64,000 bases of DNA from a bacterium (GTDB lineage: Bacteria > Zhuqueibacterota > Zhuqueibacteria > Residuimicrobiales > Residuimicrobiaceae), in contig JAKQNR010000050.1 of the NCBI GenBank assembly GCA_029565685.1, positions 1-64,000 of the forward strand, given 5' to 3'. Every line of letters starts with the position of its first letter. Within the stretch, counting starts at the first letter, position 1. Positions 25,386-34,522 of the stretch are shown here, piece after piece. The notes beneath the pieces are model-generated. The model worked only from the letters and a program-made list of their open reading frames with translations, did no database searches and was not told the origin of the DNA. Both the position numbers and the translations under genes were made by a program.

Positions 25386-26075
25386 ATGAAAACCTTTGAA
25401 ATATGGTATTTCTTCTGTATATTAATCAAATGTTTCATCATCGTTGTTGCGACCTGTGGAAAATTTCAGGATCATCCTCTGGCTATCGACGAGCTGGATA
25501 AAATCAAAGCCGGTGAAAAAGAGCTGGTGGCCGCGGCGGTGGCCGGCGATCAGAAAGCGTTGGCGCAGATCGTCCAGGAGAACGAACGGCTGGTGTACAA
25601 CACCGCTTTGCGGCTGTTGGCGGATCCGGTGGAGGCCGAATGCGTGCTGCAGGAGACCTTTTTAAAAGTGCTGCAGGCTCTGCCCGAGTTCAAAGCGCAA
25701 TCGTCGTTGTCGACCTGGATCTACCGCATCGCCACCAACTATGCCCTCATGCGCCTGCGCGGCAAAAAACGGCGGCCTCAATCACTCGAGGACGCTGAGG
25801 GGCATGTAAGCCAAGCGGCCATGGACTCTTTCAATCTCTCGGTGGGCAATAATCCGTTGCAGGCGGCGATGAATGATGAACTGCGCAAAGCCATGGAACA
25901 GGCCATCGCCGATCTGCCGGATAAATTCCGTTCGGTTTTTGTCCTCAAGGACATAGACGGCTATTCTCTGAAAGAGATCGCCAAAATGCTGCGTATGAGT
26001 TTGCCGGCGGTCAAGTCTAATCTGCATCGCGCCCGCCTTTTCTTACGCGACCGCCTCGCCGGTTTCCATCAATAA
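25386..26075 (+). CDS. ECF-type RNA polymerase sigma factor
   Basis: A sigma-70 family factor with region 2 (NERLVYNTALRLLADPVEAE, then FLKVLQALPEFKAQSSLSTW and IYRIATNYALMRLRGKKRR) and region 4 (LPDKFRSVFVLKDIDGYSLK, then EIAKMLRMSLPAVKSNLHRA). It directs RNA polymerase to a small regulon. The true start is unclear: the only in-frame ATG (25386) lies upstream of a good promoter (25396-25423) and has no ribosome site, and the first 35 residues are not typical of the family. A non-ATG start near 25479, after CAGGAT, is possible. No anti-sigma gene is adjacent; the next gene is an exported CsgG-like protein. Confidence 0.87.
   Translation: MKTFEIWYFFCILIKCFIIVVATCGKFQDHPLAIDELDKIKAGEKELVAAAVAGDQKALAQIVQENERLVYNTALRLLADPVEAECVLQETFLKVLQALPEFKAQSSLSTWIYRIATNYALMRLRGKKRRPQSLEDAEGHVSQAAMDSFNLSVGNNPLQAAMNDELRKAMEQAIADLPDKFRSVFVLKDIDGYSLKEIAKMLRMSLPAVKSNLHRARLFLRDRLAGFHQ
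25396..25423 (+). promoter_or_regulatory. sigma70-like promoter for the ECF sigma gene
   Basis: TTGAAA and TATATT are separated by 16 bp, with predicted transcription start near 25430. It lies inside the longest reading frame of the sigma gene, which argues for a downstream start codon. Confidence 0.5.
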
Positions 26076-26203
26076 ATCAACGCAAAAAGCGCTTGACATT
26101 CTATATCGAGCTCTTTAAATTTAACCCATCCCCTTCCCTGATACTTTCACTGCAGCAGCCGGCTTGTTCCATGAATGCCGACGATCCGATGGAAAGGATG
26201 TCA

Positions 26204-27034
26204 ATGAGTTTCGTCAGAAAGATGCTTCCCAGCCTTGCCATGATGATCCTGACTCTCATCGCCACTCTCAACGCGCAGGGTAGACCCACCATCGCCGTCC
26301 TTTCTCTGGAAGCCAAAAACGTCAGCAAAGAAACCGCGGAGGCGGTGGCCGACATTCTGAGCACCGAATTGTTTAATTCTCAAAGATTTACTGTGATTGA
26401 GCGTCAGGCGATCACGCGCATTCTCGAAGAACAAAAACTGCAGATGACCGGCGTCACCGACATGAGCACCGCTGTTGAGATCGGCAAACTGCTGAACGTG
26501 CAAAAGATCATGATCGGCAGCGTCAGCCGCCTCGGCGACAGCTATATCGTCAACACCCGACTGGTGGATGTCAAAACCGGCGCATTGGAGCTGGCCCAAA
26601 ACGCCAAGAGCGATCATGGCGAAGAAGGTCTCACCAGCGCCATCATCGAGTTGGTGTCGCATATCTCTGAAAAGGTGACGGTGGAAGGGTCGATCATCCG
26701 CATCAACTCCGACCTGGTGCTCATCGACCTCGGCGGCAAGCACGGCCTGTTCGAGGATCAGGAACTGCTGGTGGTGCGCGTCGGCGATGTGATCACCGAT
26801 CTGGGCGGCTCCATCATCGGGCGCTCAGAGGACAGGATCGGCAGCATCAAGATTACGTCGGTCAAACCCGAATACGCCGAGGCCGTGGTACATCAGTCCA
26901 CCTCGCCCTTTCGTGTCGGCGACAAAGTGCGCATGACCTCTGAACCGATCCGTTTAAAACAGGGGGAGGTGAAAAAGCCGGCCAAAAAAACCGGTACCAG
27001 CGAAAAAACGATTCAAGCGCCACCTGCTTTTTAG
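26204..27034 (+). CDS. exported CsgG-like protein
   Basis: A 276-residue protein with a signal peptide (SFVRKMLPSLAMMILTLIAT). The domain after it matches the CsgG/TolB-N-like fold: RPTIAVLSLEA, SQRFTVIERQAITRILEEQK, and the conserved ADILSTEL and VQKIMIGSVSRLGDSYIVNT segments. The C-terminal half is beta-rich (VEGSIIRINSDLVLIDLGG), like a flagellar-assembly (FlgT) C-domain. The last 25 residues are lysine-rich. The ATG at 26204 was chosen because AAGGA lies 5 bases upstream and it starts the signal peptide; the open frame extends 37 codons further. It is followed by a barrel protein gene, with which it may form an envelope complex (inference). Confidence 0.8.
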   Translation: MSFVRKMLPSLAMMILTLIATLNAQGRPTIAVLSLEAKNVSKETAEAVADILSTELFNSQRFTVIERQAITRILEEQKLQMTGVTDMSTAVEIGKLLNVQKIMIGSVSRLGDSYIVNTRLVDVKTGALELAQNAKSDHGEEGLTSAIIELVSHISEKVTVEGSIIRINSDLVLIDLGGKHGLFEDQELLVVRVGDVITDLGGSIIGRSEDRIGSIKITSVKPEYAEAVVHQSTSPFRVGDKVRMTSEPIRLKQGEVKKPAKKTGTSEKTIQAPPAF

Positions 27035-27098
27035 TGTCTTTCCTGCAAGCTGTTTTCCTTGTCAAAATCTAATGCAACGATCAACAAAGGAGAGCATC

Positions 27099-27890
27099 AT
27101 GAAGAATTTCCTTGTTGTCTCCCTGTGTGCGGCCTGGTTGGCCTCAACCGCTGTGCCGGCGCAGGAGACGGTGCGGACCATCGTGACCGTGGGCGGCAGC
27201 TACTGGAACGCCTCTTATACTGCGCAGGATGAGGATGGAGAGGATCTGTATGAATACGGCACTGGCAATCTTTTTGGCCCCTATCTCAGCATCAATCACG
27301 GCAAGTGGAATTTTGGCGCTTCGCTCTATTTCGGCAAAATCCCGGTGGAGGAGACGAACTTTGACGATATGAAGCGCACGGATCTCAATTTCACGGTCGG
27401 GTATCGGGTTCACCCGAATATCAATCTGTTCGCCGGCCTCAAGTTTCTGACCTGGACCCAGGAGGGTTCGTTCGACTGGTACAATCAATACGGCTATTTG
27501 GTCGACACCTACGAATATGAAGAGACCTTCAAGGCGCCGCTGTTCGGCGCCGGCGTCGGCGGCACCCTGCCCCTTGGCACTTCAGGTCTGTACGCCTTTG
27601 GCTCCGTGTCCTACTTGATGGGATCGACCACTTACCATGTAGACATCAACTCAACCGAGACCGATGAATCACTGGAAGAGGATTCTGAAGGCGATCTGGA
27701 ATGCGGTTTGTTTACGCTGAATCTGGGTCTGGGGTATCGTTTTGCCTCTGGCCTGGGGATCAATTTGGGCTATCGGGGGGATATCATCGAGCAGAGCGGC
27801 GATGTGGCAACCAGCTTGTACGAGTGGGAGGTGGACAACCAGCTGGGGGTCAAGGGGCTGGTCGTCACGATTTCCTATACTTTTAAATGA
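27099..27890 (+). CDS. outer-membrane beta-barrel protein
   Basis: A 263-residue protein with a signal peptide (KNFLVVSLCAAWLASTAVPA). Alternating beta strands follow (YLSINHGKWNFGASLYFG, RTDLNFTVGYRVHPNINLFA, FTLNLGLGYRFASGLGINLG) and it ends in an aromatic-terminated strand (VVTISYTFK), as in outer-membrane barrels. An acidic stretch (ETDESLEEDSEGDLE) marks an extracellular loop. AAAGGAG precedes the ATG. It sits 64 bp after the CsgG-like gene and before a terminator. No specific family could be assigned. Confidence 0.75.
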   Translation: MKNFLVVSLCAAWLASTAVPAQETVRTIVTVGGSYWNASYTAQDEDGEDLYEYGTGNLFGPYLSINHGKWNFGASLYFGKIPVEETNFDDMKRTDLNFTVGYRVHPNINLFAGLKFLTWTQEGSFDWYNQYGYLVDTYEYEETFKAPLFGAGVGGTLPLGTSGLYAFGSVSYLMGSTTYHVDINSTETDESLEEDSEGDLECGLFTLNLGLGYRFASGLGINLGYRGDIIEQSGDVATSLYEWEVDNQLGVKGLVVTISYTFK

Positions 27891-27906
27891 CCTGGTTGCG
27901 CATGAT

Positions 27907-27935
27907 AAAGCCCGGATCCATCCGGGCTTTTTTTT
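27907..27935 (+). terminator. intrinsic terminator after the barrel gene
   Basis: AAAGCCCGGAT pairs with ATCCGGGCTTT around a two-base centre and is followed by a T run. Confidence 0.9.
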
Positions 27936-28233
27936 CGACAGGAGAATGAACTTTACCGGCTGTGATAGTATTATAAAATGTTGGGATTATCTACTCACGC
28001 GCTAAAGCGCGTGGCAATGAAAAAATGGACTCTGCGGAGGGTTGACAAGCCGCGCCCTGTCGCAGGAGATGCCATTCAAGAATGTACCGGTTCACAGCTG
28101 CGTCCGCTCCGTTCGCAATGACAGGAAGGGGCGAGAGAATACGCCAGGAATTGCAGCTGTCAACCGCGGCCATTTTTAAAAGTCAATCGGTTTTCATACC
28201 TCTCTGGAACTGTAAACGAAAAAAGCTTTGTCT
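27936..28233. repeat. non-coding spacer with a palindrome and a REP-like motif
   Basis: No gene is seen in this 298-bp convergent spacer. It holds a 7-bp inverted repeat, CACGCGC-TAAA-GCGCGTG (27996-28013). On the minus strand at 28123-28106 it holds TGTCATTGCGAACGGAGC, which resembles the widespread intergenic REP-type motif 'GTCATTGCGAGGAGCGAAG'. This is likely a decayed extragenic palindromic element. Confidence 0.4.
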
Positions 28234-31200
28234 TCAAGGCGCCGTCTTTTTTCCGTCGGCCCCGTACACCGCCAGCGTTCTCACCTCCCAGGGCGACATG
28301 CGAAGCACCGCCGAGCTTGTATCCGCGGGCAGTTCGCGTAGTTTCTCTTCCACCATGCTGACTTCTTGCAGCGATTTCCAACCGTGAAGATCCAGACGCA
28401 CTTGTGCAGGCCGGCCAAAGGTCTCCACCAGGCGTATGATGGTGGCGCTGTCGGCCTCTGCTTTTTTGTACGCGCTGACCTGGACGCCGTCGCCCTGCAC
28501 CTGCAAGAAAGAGTGGCTCATGGCCAGCGCTCCGCTCTGAACGGTTGCCGGAAGACTCCAGAGCGGTGTGTTATAAGAAGCGGCTGCAGCGGGCACTTGG
28601 CCGGTCCGCCAGTCGCCGCTGTGCGGGTAAAGCGCATAATGCATTTCATGGCGCCCCCGGTCGGCGGTGGAATCCGGATCGTGCGGCGAACGCAGCGCAC
28701 TCAAGCGCAATACATTGTTGTAGACATCGAATCCGTATTTGCAATCGTTCAGCAACGCTATGCCAAAGCCGTTCTCCGAAAGATCCACCCATTTTTGCGA
28801 GACCACTTCCTCGCCGGTCTGTTTCCGTTCTATGGCTCCGAACGGCATTTCAAAACAGGCCCGGCCGTTCACATTCAGCGGAAAGGCCACTTTGAGCATG
28901 GTGTCGCGATGTTGCCAGTCCACCCGCAGACGGAAATCCACGCGCGCCAGATCGGCGTAAAGAATGATGTCCTGTTCGAATCGCGACGGGCCGGACTGAT
29001 AGATGACCCGCATTACCTTGCGCAGTTCGTTGGATTCCACGATGCGGGTGGCCACCGGCTTGTTCAGGGTGGTGACTGGTCCCTGCAATCGGATCGTCCA
29101 GGCGGTCATGGACAGATTGTCGTCACTTTGCAGCTGCAGCAGATTGGCAGGGCTGCGCAACAGTTCGCGCGCCAGGCGGCGATCATAGATGCTGACCACA
29201 TGCCCGGTCCTGTGGTTGACCTCTACGCGCAGAAACCGGTTTTGCAGGATCAGATTGCGCTGGGCGATCTTGACCGGTTTGGTCGCCGCGGGCAGGTAAA
29301 AGACAACGGTGTAGCCAAAGGCCGGCGTCTCGGGCGGCAGCAGCGTGTACAGGCCGTCGCCCTCCTTCTGGCTGGCCAGCACCTGTCCCTGTTGGTCGAG
29401 GAATTGGACATGTTTTGTTGATGGTTCCTGCAGGCGGATGGTGACCGGCTCTCGTCGCGGCCAATTGAGATTGTTGTACAGCAGGATAGGCTTGGCCCCG
29501 GCTTGCGGCGCCTCGATGGCGACCTGTTGCGCCAGGGCGGTCAGGGACCGGTTCAACACCGCCTGTCCCAGGCTGTCGGCGTGTTCATAGATGGCCTGCA
29601 CATCCGGATAAATAGCGGCGATGCCGGAGCCGTCGAGGATGTCATGAAATTGATTGAGCAGTACGTCGTGCCATGCCTCTTCCAACTCGGCTTGAGGATA
29701 GAGCACGCCGTAGCGGCCGGCGAGAACGGCAAAGGTCTCGGCAGCCGGCAGCAAGGCCTCCAACCGGCGGTTATATTTTTTCACCATGGCCTGACTGGTC
29801 CAACAGCCGTCAAAGACAAAATTCAGCTCATCCTCCACCGTGTCTAATTTGGCGGTGTGCGGCCGGATTTGATCGAAATAATCATGGGCGTTGACAAAAT
29901 GCACCTGCGGATAGCCGATGGTGCGGTTGAGCTGCTTGGCCAGCTGCACATCCCGCGCCGTCGGACCGCCGCCGTGATCGCCGACGCCGTAACAACGCAG
30001 CGTGTTGGCGACGCCGAATTTTGACTCTGTGATCATCGGCAGTCGGCCGATATCCGCAGTGACGTCGCTGTTGTACCAGTCAGGGGGACGATAGGCCAGC
30101 ACCGTGCTGCCGTCCGGCGAACGCCAGTAAAAAAGCTGTTCCTGCGGCAGCGGGCGGAAAAAAACATAATCGGTGATGCCGCATTTTTTCAAGATCTGCG
30201 GCAGGCTGGCGGGGTGGCCAAAGGTGTCGGGCATAAAGCCGACCGAAACGTCGACGCCGAATTTTTCTTTGAAATATCTTTTGCCGTACAGATACTGGCG
30301 CACCAGCGATTCGCCTGAGGGCATGTTGTTATCCGGCTGACTCCAGCTGCCGCCGATGATCTCCCAGCGGCCTTGTTGAATGCGCTCTTTGACTCTGGCA
30401 AACAATCCTGGCTGCAGTTTTTCCAGCCACACATAGGACTGCGCCTGGCCATGGGCGAAGCGGAATTCAGGATGCTGGTCCATCAGGTTCAACGCCGAAG
30501 CGAAGGTGCTGTTGATCACCTCGAGGGTCTCTGGATAGCGCCACAGCCACATCAGGTCGATGTGTGCGTTGCCCAGCAGGCTGACGCTGTATTGCTTGAA
30601 TCGGCCGACGCTTTCTTTGATCCGGGGCATGACGGCTGCCAGCAGCCCGGCCGCTTGTTCCGCCCGGCCGTCGCACAAAAGCGCCAGCAGCTGCGCGTCC
30701 GTAGCCTGCAGATCGGCCAGCGGAAGATCCGGCACCGACTGGCTGAACTGCTTGCTGTAAAGATAGTCTTCGATGTCTGCATGATGCAGTTGCAGCTGCG
30801 TTTGCAGCAGCTGAGGATCTCCGGAGTCGATTGCAACCCGCAGAACATGAGTTTTGTTGTCCGCTGTGTGTGGATGGAAGAGCAGGTCGCCGGAATCGCG
30901 GCTGAAGCGGTTTTTGAGCAATCGGCCATCCGCAGTCATCTGTCCCCAGGCGTCGCCGATATTCGCCATAACCGCCGCCTGACAACCGCGCATGACCTCC
31001 GGCAACTGCACGGTTCGTTCGAACGATTGGGTTCCAACGCTTCGCCATCCTTCGAACCGCCAGGGATGAAACCAGGAGTGAATCAGGTCGAACGCTGAGG
31101 GTAGAGCAGCGATGAGGAGAAAAGACCGGTCTCCCTCTTGAAACGTCAGACTGCAGGATGCGGCTGAGCGAATGGTCGTCAGCGGCAATCGCAGATCCAG

Positions 31201-31965
31201 GTAGTGCAGGCTGTCGGCAGACAGTGGCGGGATGGCTTGAGCTGTTCTGGGGCGGTCAGAATAGCCGGGCGATTTCAGCATTCCGGCGTGGCTGTTGCGC
31301 CTGGCCAGCAGGCAGAGGCGGGCGGCGAGCCACGGCGTGTCCAGGCTGTCCAGTACAAAGCCGGCGGAAATGCTCAGGCTATACGGGATGAACGGCGTCT
31401 CTTCCGCTGAAACAGCTGGCTGTCCGGCCTGATGATCGACTGTCAACCCCTCGGCGCCCTGAAAGCGGGCGCACACCTGCCAGCCGCCGCTGCCGTTACT
31501 GACCTTGAGCAGCAAGAGGTTCCAACCGGGTTGAAGCACAACCTGGCTGCTGTCTGAGTCAGCGATCAATCGATGAAAGCGATCGTGCTGGAAAAGCAGA
31601 GTGCCGTTCAGCCAGGCTTTGAGTCCGTCATCGCTGCCGCACAGCAGCAGTGCTGATTGTTGTTTGACGGAATGAATCCATGCGGCCGCATAGGCCGCCG
31701 CCTCTTTGCGAAATTCAAACGGAAGGTCCGTCCGGTTGAAATCCAGAACGGAACCGCTATGCCGCCGATGCAGCCAGTGCCGGCCTGCACAGGCGGCGGC
31801 GTGGGCAGGTTTTATTTGCTCCTCTCCGTCGAGATAATCGGTGCTCAGCAGCAGGTTGCGATCCGAATGATGAAAAGGCCCCAACACCAGCCACTCCTTA
31901 ATGTACTCTTGTGCGGCTGCCTGAAACGTACAACAGAGAAAGATTGAAACCAACAGCCTCTTCAT
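28234..31965 (-). CDS. secreted GH38 alpha-mannosidase
   Basis: A 1243-residue exported enzyme with a signal peptide (KRLLVSIFLCCTFQAAAQ). An N-terminal beta-sandwich (about 20-460) includes a carbohydrate-binding-like part with LLCGSDDGLKAWLNG. The GH38 catalytic domain follows: LLGNAHIDLMWLWRYPET (metal ligands H468 and D470), FAHGQAQSYVWLE, and the nucleophile in GFMPDTFGH (D580). The C-terminal beta domains (about 870-1243) are typical of class II mannosidases. It should trim terminal alpha-mannose from glycans outside the cytoplasm, requiring a divalent metal. It is transcribed alone, divergently from the DUF2207 gene. It carries no T9SS tail. Confidence 0.92.
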   Translation of the reverse strand: MKRLLVSIFLCCTFQAAAQEYIKEWLVLGPFHHSDRNLLLSTDYLDGEEQIKPAHAAACAGRHWLHRRHSGSVLDFNRTDLPFEFRKEAAAYAAAWIHSVKQQSALLLCGSDDGLKAWLNGTLLFQHDRFHRLIADSDSSQVVLQPGWNLLLLKVSNGSGGWQVCARFQGAEGLTVDHQAGQPAVSAEETPFIPYSLSISAGFVLDSLDTPWLAARLCLLARRNSHAGMLKSPGYSDRPRTAQAIPPLSADSLHYLDLRLPLTTIRSAASCSLTFQEGDRSFLLIAALPSAFDLIHSWFHPWRFEGWRSVGTQSFERTVQLPEVMRGCQAAVMANIGDAWGQMTADGRLLKNRFSRDSGDLLFHPHTADNKTHVLRVAIDSGDPQLLQTQLQLHHADIEDYLYSKQFSQSVPDLPLADLQATDAQLLALLCDGRAEQAAGLLAAVMPRIKESVGRFKQYSVSLLGNAHIDLMWLWRYPETLEVINSTFASALNLMDQHPEFRFAHGQAQSYVWLEKLQPGLFARVKERIQQGRWEIIGGSWSQPDNNMPSGESLVRQYLYGKRYFKEKFGVDVSVGFMPDTFGHPASLPQILKKCGITDYVFFRPLPQEQLFYWRSPDGSTVLAYRPPDWYNSDVTADIGRLPMITESKFGVANTLRCYGVGDHGGGPTARDVQLAKQLNRTIGYPQVHFVNAHDYFDQIRPHTAKLDTVEDELNFVFDGCWTSQAMVKKYNRRLEALLPAAETFAVLAGRYGVLYPQAELEEAWHDVLLNQFHDILDGSGIAAIYPDVQAIYEHADSLGQAVLNRSLTALAQQVAIEAPQAGAKPILLYNNLNWPRREPVTIRLQEPSTKHVQFLDQQGQVLASQKEGDGLYTLLPPETPAFGYTVVFYLPAATKPVKIAQRNLILQNRFLRVEVNHRTGHVVSIYDRRLARELLRSPANLLQLQSDDNLSMTAWTIRLQGPVTTLNKPVATRIVESNELRKVMRVIYQSGPSRFEQDIILYADLARVDFRLRVDWQHRDTMLKVAFPLNVNGRACFEMPFGAIERKQTGEEVVSQKWVDLSENGFGIALLNDCKYGFDVYNNVLRLSALRSPHDPDSTADRGRHEMHYALYPHSGDWRTGQVPAAAASYNTPLWSLPATVQSGALAMSHSFLQVQGDGVQVSAYKKAEADSATIIRLVETFGRPAQVRLDLHGWKSLQEVSMVEEKLRELPADTSSAVLRMSPWEVRTLAVYGADGKKTAP

Positions 31966-32042
31966 GGTTTTATCCTCACTGGATTAAAAGGGAATTCAGC
32001 CATGCCGGCTCACCCCCGTAAGAATAAAATAATCATTTATGT

Positions 32043-32071
32043 TTGCAAATCAAGGAAAAACCTCATATATT
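32043..32071 (+). promoter_or_regulatory. sigma70-like promoter of the DUF2207 gene
   Basis: TTGCAA and TATATT are separated by exactly 17 bp, about 43 bp before the start codon at 32115. The TTGCAA box is the same as in the GH1 operon promoter. Confidence 0.6.
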
Positions 32072-32114
32072 TTTATGGAGAAAGCTTCAAAACCGTCTCG
32101 CGGAGGATGTGCGT

Positions 32115-33914
32115 ATGAAGCCCGCTAAAACCCTCTCAGCTTTGTTGTTTCTAATCCTGGCGGCCGCCGTATGGGCGGACAAGCATTACACCCTTCCTAA
32201 AGTACGTATCGAAGCGCAGGTGCTCCCAGACGCCGGTCTGCAGATCCAAGAAAGCCGCACCTATCGTTTTTCCGGCTCCTTCACTTACGCCTATCGCACT
32301 TTTCCGAAAAACGACGTCATTCGCTACAGCGGTTTTGAATTGTGGGAGGGTGAGCGGGCATACAGCCGGGATGACTCTAAAGCGCCGTACACCTTCCGCG
32401 TCGTCGAGGAAAAGGAACAGTGGCGCGTCACCTGGTATTACAAAAGCCGCGACGAAAGCCGGACCTTTACCGTGCGCTATAAAGTGGAGGAGCTGATCAG
32501 GCGCCATCCGGACGCCGGCGTGCTTTATTACCAGTTCATCGGCTCAGAGTGGAAACTGAAGCAGAGCGACATCCGCATCCTGATCAAACCGCCGGCGGAG
32601 ATGGCCGCCGGAGCGGTGCGCGAGTGGGTGCACGGCCCGCTGTGGGCCCAATCCAGGATCGAGACAGACGGAACCATAGAGGTTGAATGCTCCACATTGC
32701 CGGCGCGCACCTATCTGGAGGTCCGCGCGCTTTATCCCGCCGAGGCCTTTATGGCTGGACCGATGTTCGATGAGCCGGTGGTGGAGAAAATCCTCCAGGA
32801 GGAATCAGCCTGGGCGCAAAAGGCCAATGAACTGCGGCAAAAAGAGGCGGCGCGCAGGGAAAAACTCGCGGCGATCCGCGAGCGGATTAAACCCGCGCTG
32901 GCGGTGTTGTTTTTTCTTGCCGCTGTGATCTGGTGGATGATCTTTGACCGCTATGGCCGCCGGCCGTTGACCCTGTCCTCGCAGGGCAGCGTCGGCGACA
33001 TCCCCGATGATACTCCGCCGGCGGTGGTGAGCTATCTGCTCAACCACCGCATGATCACTTCCCGGGACCTGGCGGCCACGGTGATGGATCTGGCGGCGCG
33101 GGGATTGATCACGATCTCGGAAGAGAAAGAATCCAAATCCCTTTTCGGCAAGCCGTACAGCAAAACACGCTATACGTTGCAGCTGAACCGCAAAGCTTGG
33201 CAGCAGCGTCAAGCGGAACTGATGCCGTTCGAACAGGCGCTGGTGACCTTTTTCTTTGACGATCTTTTTTCCGGACAGGATGCGTTCGAAATGAGCGCAC
33301 TCAGGAAAGAATCCGGTCGGGTTCAAAAATTTTTCAGCCAATGGCAAAAGATGGTCACAGCGGCGGCGCTTGAGAAAAACTATTACGAGGCGGTCGGCTC
33401 TCGCGGCATGGTCCTGGGTTTGCTGGTCAGCGGAGTGGTTCTGATCCTGGGCGTCATCAGCGTTATTTTAGGACAGTTGTGGGGCATCGCCCTTATCATA
33501 GAGGCCATCGTTTTGTTCGTGGCCTCGTTATTTATTCAACACCGCACGGCCGACGGGGAACGGGCCTATGTGCGCTGGAAAGCGCTGAAAAGCTATTTGA
33601 AGAAATATCAGTTTCGCTCGCTGGAAAAAAGCTCATTGTTGAGCCGGTTGGACCGTTACCTGGTTTATGGTTTGGTGTTCGGGCTGTACAAAAAGCACTA
33701 TCAACAGCTGACCGCCTCGCTCGGAAGCGGACAGGAGTCGGTTTACCTGCCCTGGTTTGTGGCGCACGGCGGCTCAGGAGGATTGACGCCTGCGTCATTC
33801 AGTGCTTCTTTCAGCTCCATGGTGAGCTCCATGACCTCTGCCTCAGGATTCGGCGGCGGTGCTGCGACCGGCGGAGGCGGCGGCGCCGGCGGCGGAGGAG
33901 GCGGCGCCGGTTGA
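32115..33914 (+). CDS. DUF2207-family membrane protein with glycine-rich tail
   Basis: A 599-residue membrane protein. A signal peptide (KTLSALLFLILAAAVWA) is followed by the DUF2207 N-terminal beta domain (IEAQVLPDAGLQIQESRTYRF, TFTVRYKVEELI). Transmembrane helices lie near 269-287 (LAVLFFLAAVIWWMIF) and as a pair near 445-485. The cytoplasmic part holds RDLAATVMDLAARGLI and the YLVYGLVFGLYKKH segment. The C-terminus is an extreme Gly/Ala run, as is usual in this family. The ATG at 32115 was chosen because GCGGAGG lies upstream; the open frame extends 24 codons further. Function is unknown in the whole family. It is first in a plus-strand run with flavodoxin and mscL. Confidence 0.9.
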   Translation: MKPAKTLSALLFLILAAAVWADKHYTLPKVRIEAQVLPDAGLQIQESRTYRFSGSFTYAYRTFPKNDVIRYSGFELWEGERAYSRDDSKAPYTFRVVEEKEQWRVTWYYKSRDESRTFTVRYKVEELIRRHPDAGVLYYQFIGSEWKLKQSDIRILIKPPAEMAAGAVREWVHGPLWAQSRIETDGTIEVECSTLPARTYLEVRALYPAEAFMAGPMFDEPVVEKILQEESAWAQKANELRQKEAARREKLAAIRERIKPALAVLFFLAAVIWWMIFDRYGRRPLTLSSQGSVGDIPDDTPPAVVSYLLNHRMITSRDLAATVMDLAARGLITISEEKESKSLFGKPYSKTRYTLQLNRKAWQQRQAELMPFEQALVTFFFDDLFSGQDAFEMSALRKESGRVQKFFSQWQKMVTAAALEKNYYEAVGSRGMVLGLLVSGVVLILGVISVILGQLWGIALIIEAIVLFVASLFIQHRTADGERAYVRWKALKSYLKKYQFRSLEKSSLLSRLDRYLVYGLVFGLYKKHYQQLTASLGSGQESVYLPWFVAHGGSGGLTPASFSASFSSMVSSMTSASGFGGGAATGGGGGAGGGGGGAG

Positions 33915-34019
33915 TCCGGCAGCGGCTTGCGAAGCTGAGAATAGGGGGCGTTGCGAGAGAACTTTTTGTACAAGGACGTTTAACCATGTAAAGGAAGATG
34001 ACCGTTCAGTGGCAGCAGA

Positions 34020-34478
34020 ATGAATGTATGGGTCCTATACGAATCCAGATTGGGCAATACCGCCCAGTTGGCCGAAGCTATGGCCCAGGCCATGACGAAA
34101 TGGGCGCGTGTTCGTCTGCTGACGGTCAACCAGGCGGACACCCCCGCGGGCGTGCATCTCTTGCTCGTCGGCATTCCCAACCATCGCCACAGCCGTCCCA
34201 ACGCGGTTTTGGATTGGATTCGCCGTTTGCCCTCCGGCGCTTTGAGCGGAGTTTGGGTGTCGGTTTTTGAAATTCGCTATGAGCCGCTGCGCTGGCTGCA
34301 GGTCTCGCCGACCTGGAAGATCGGCCGGGCGCTGCAGCGCCGCGGCGGCTGCTATGCGGCGACGCCTGAGAGTTTTTTTCTCGCCGGCCATGAGGGACCG
34401 ATCGCCGAAGGCGAAATTCAACGGGGCTGCGCCTGGGCTGTACAGATGGTGCAAAACCTGACGCCGGGTCGCAAGTAA
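34020..34478 (+). CDS. flavodoxin-like protein
   Basis: A 152-residue protein with the FMN-phosphate loop of flavodoxins near the N-terminus (LYESRLGNTAQLAEAMAQ), a following strand (VHLLLVGIPNHRHSRPNAV) and a C-terminal segment typical of the fold. It could carry electrons or act as a regulatory flavodoxin-domain protein. The ribosome site is weak; an out-of-frame ATG with AAGGAAG lies 22 bases upstream, so the start is less certain than the frame. It lies about 45 bp before mscL on the same strand. A cytoplasmic location is expected. Confidence 0.78.
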   Translation: MNVWVLYESRLGNTAQLAEAMAQAMTKWARVRLLTVNQADTPAGVHLLLVGIPNHRHSRPNAVLDWIRRLPSGALSGVWVSVFEIRYEPLRWLQVSPTWKIGRALQRRGGCYAATPESFFLAGHEGPIAEGEIQRGCAWAVQMVQNLTPGRK

Positions 34479-34522
34479 TGGTTGTTCAAAAGGATCCCTA
34501 TCACAGCTAAGGAGGAAACACC

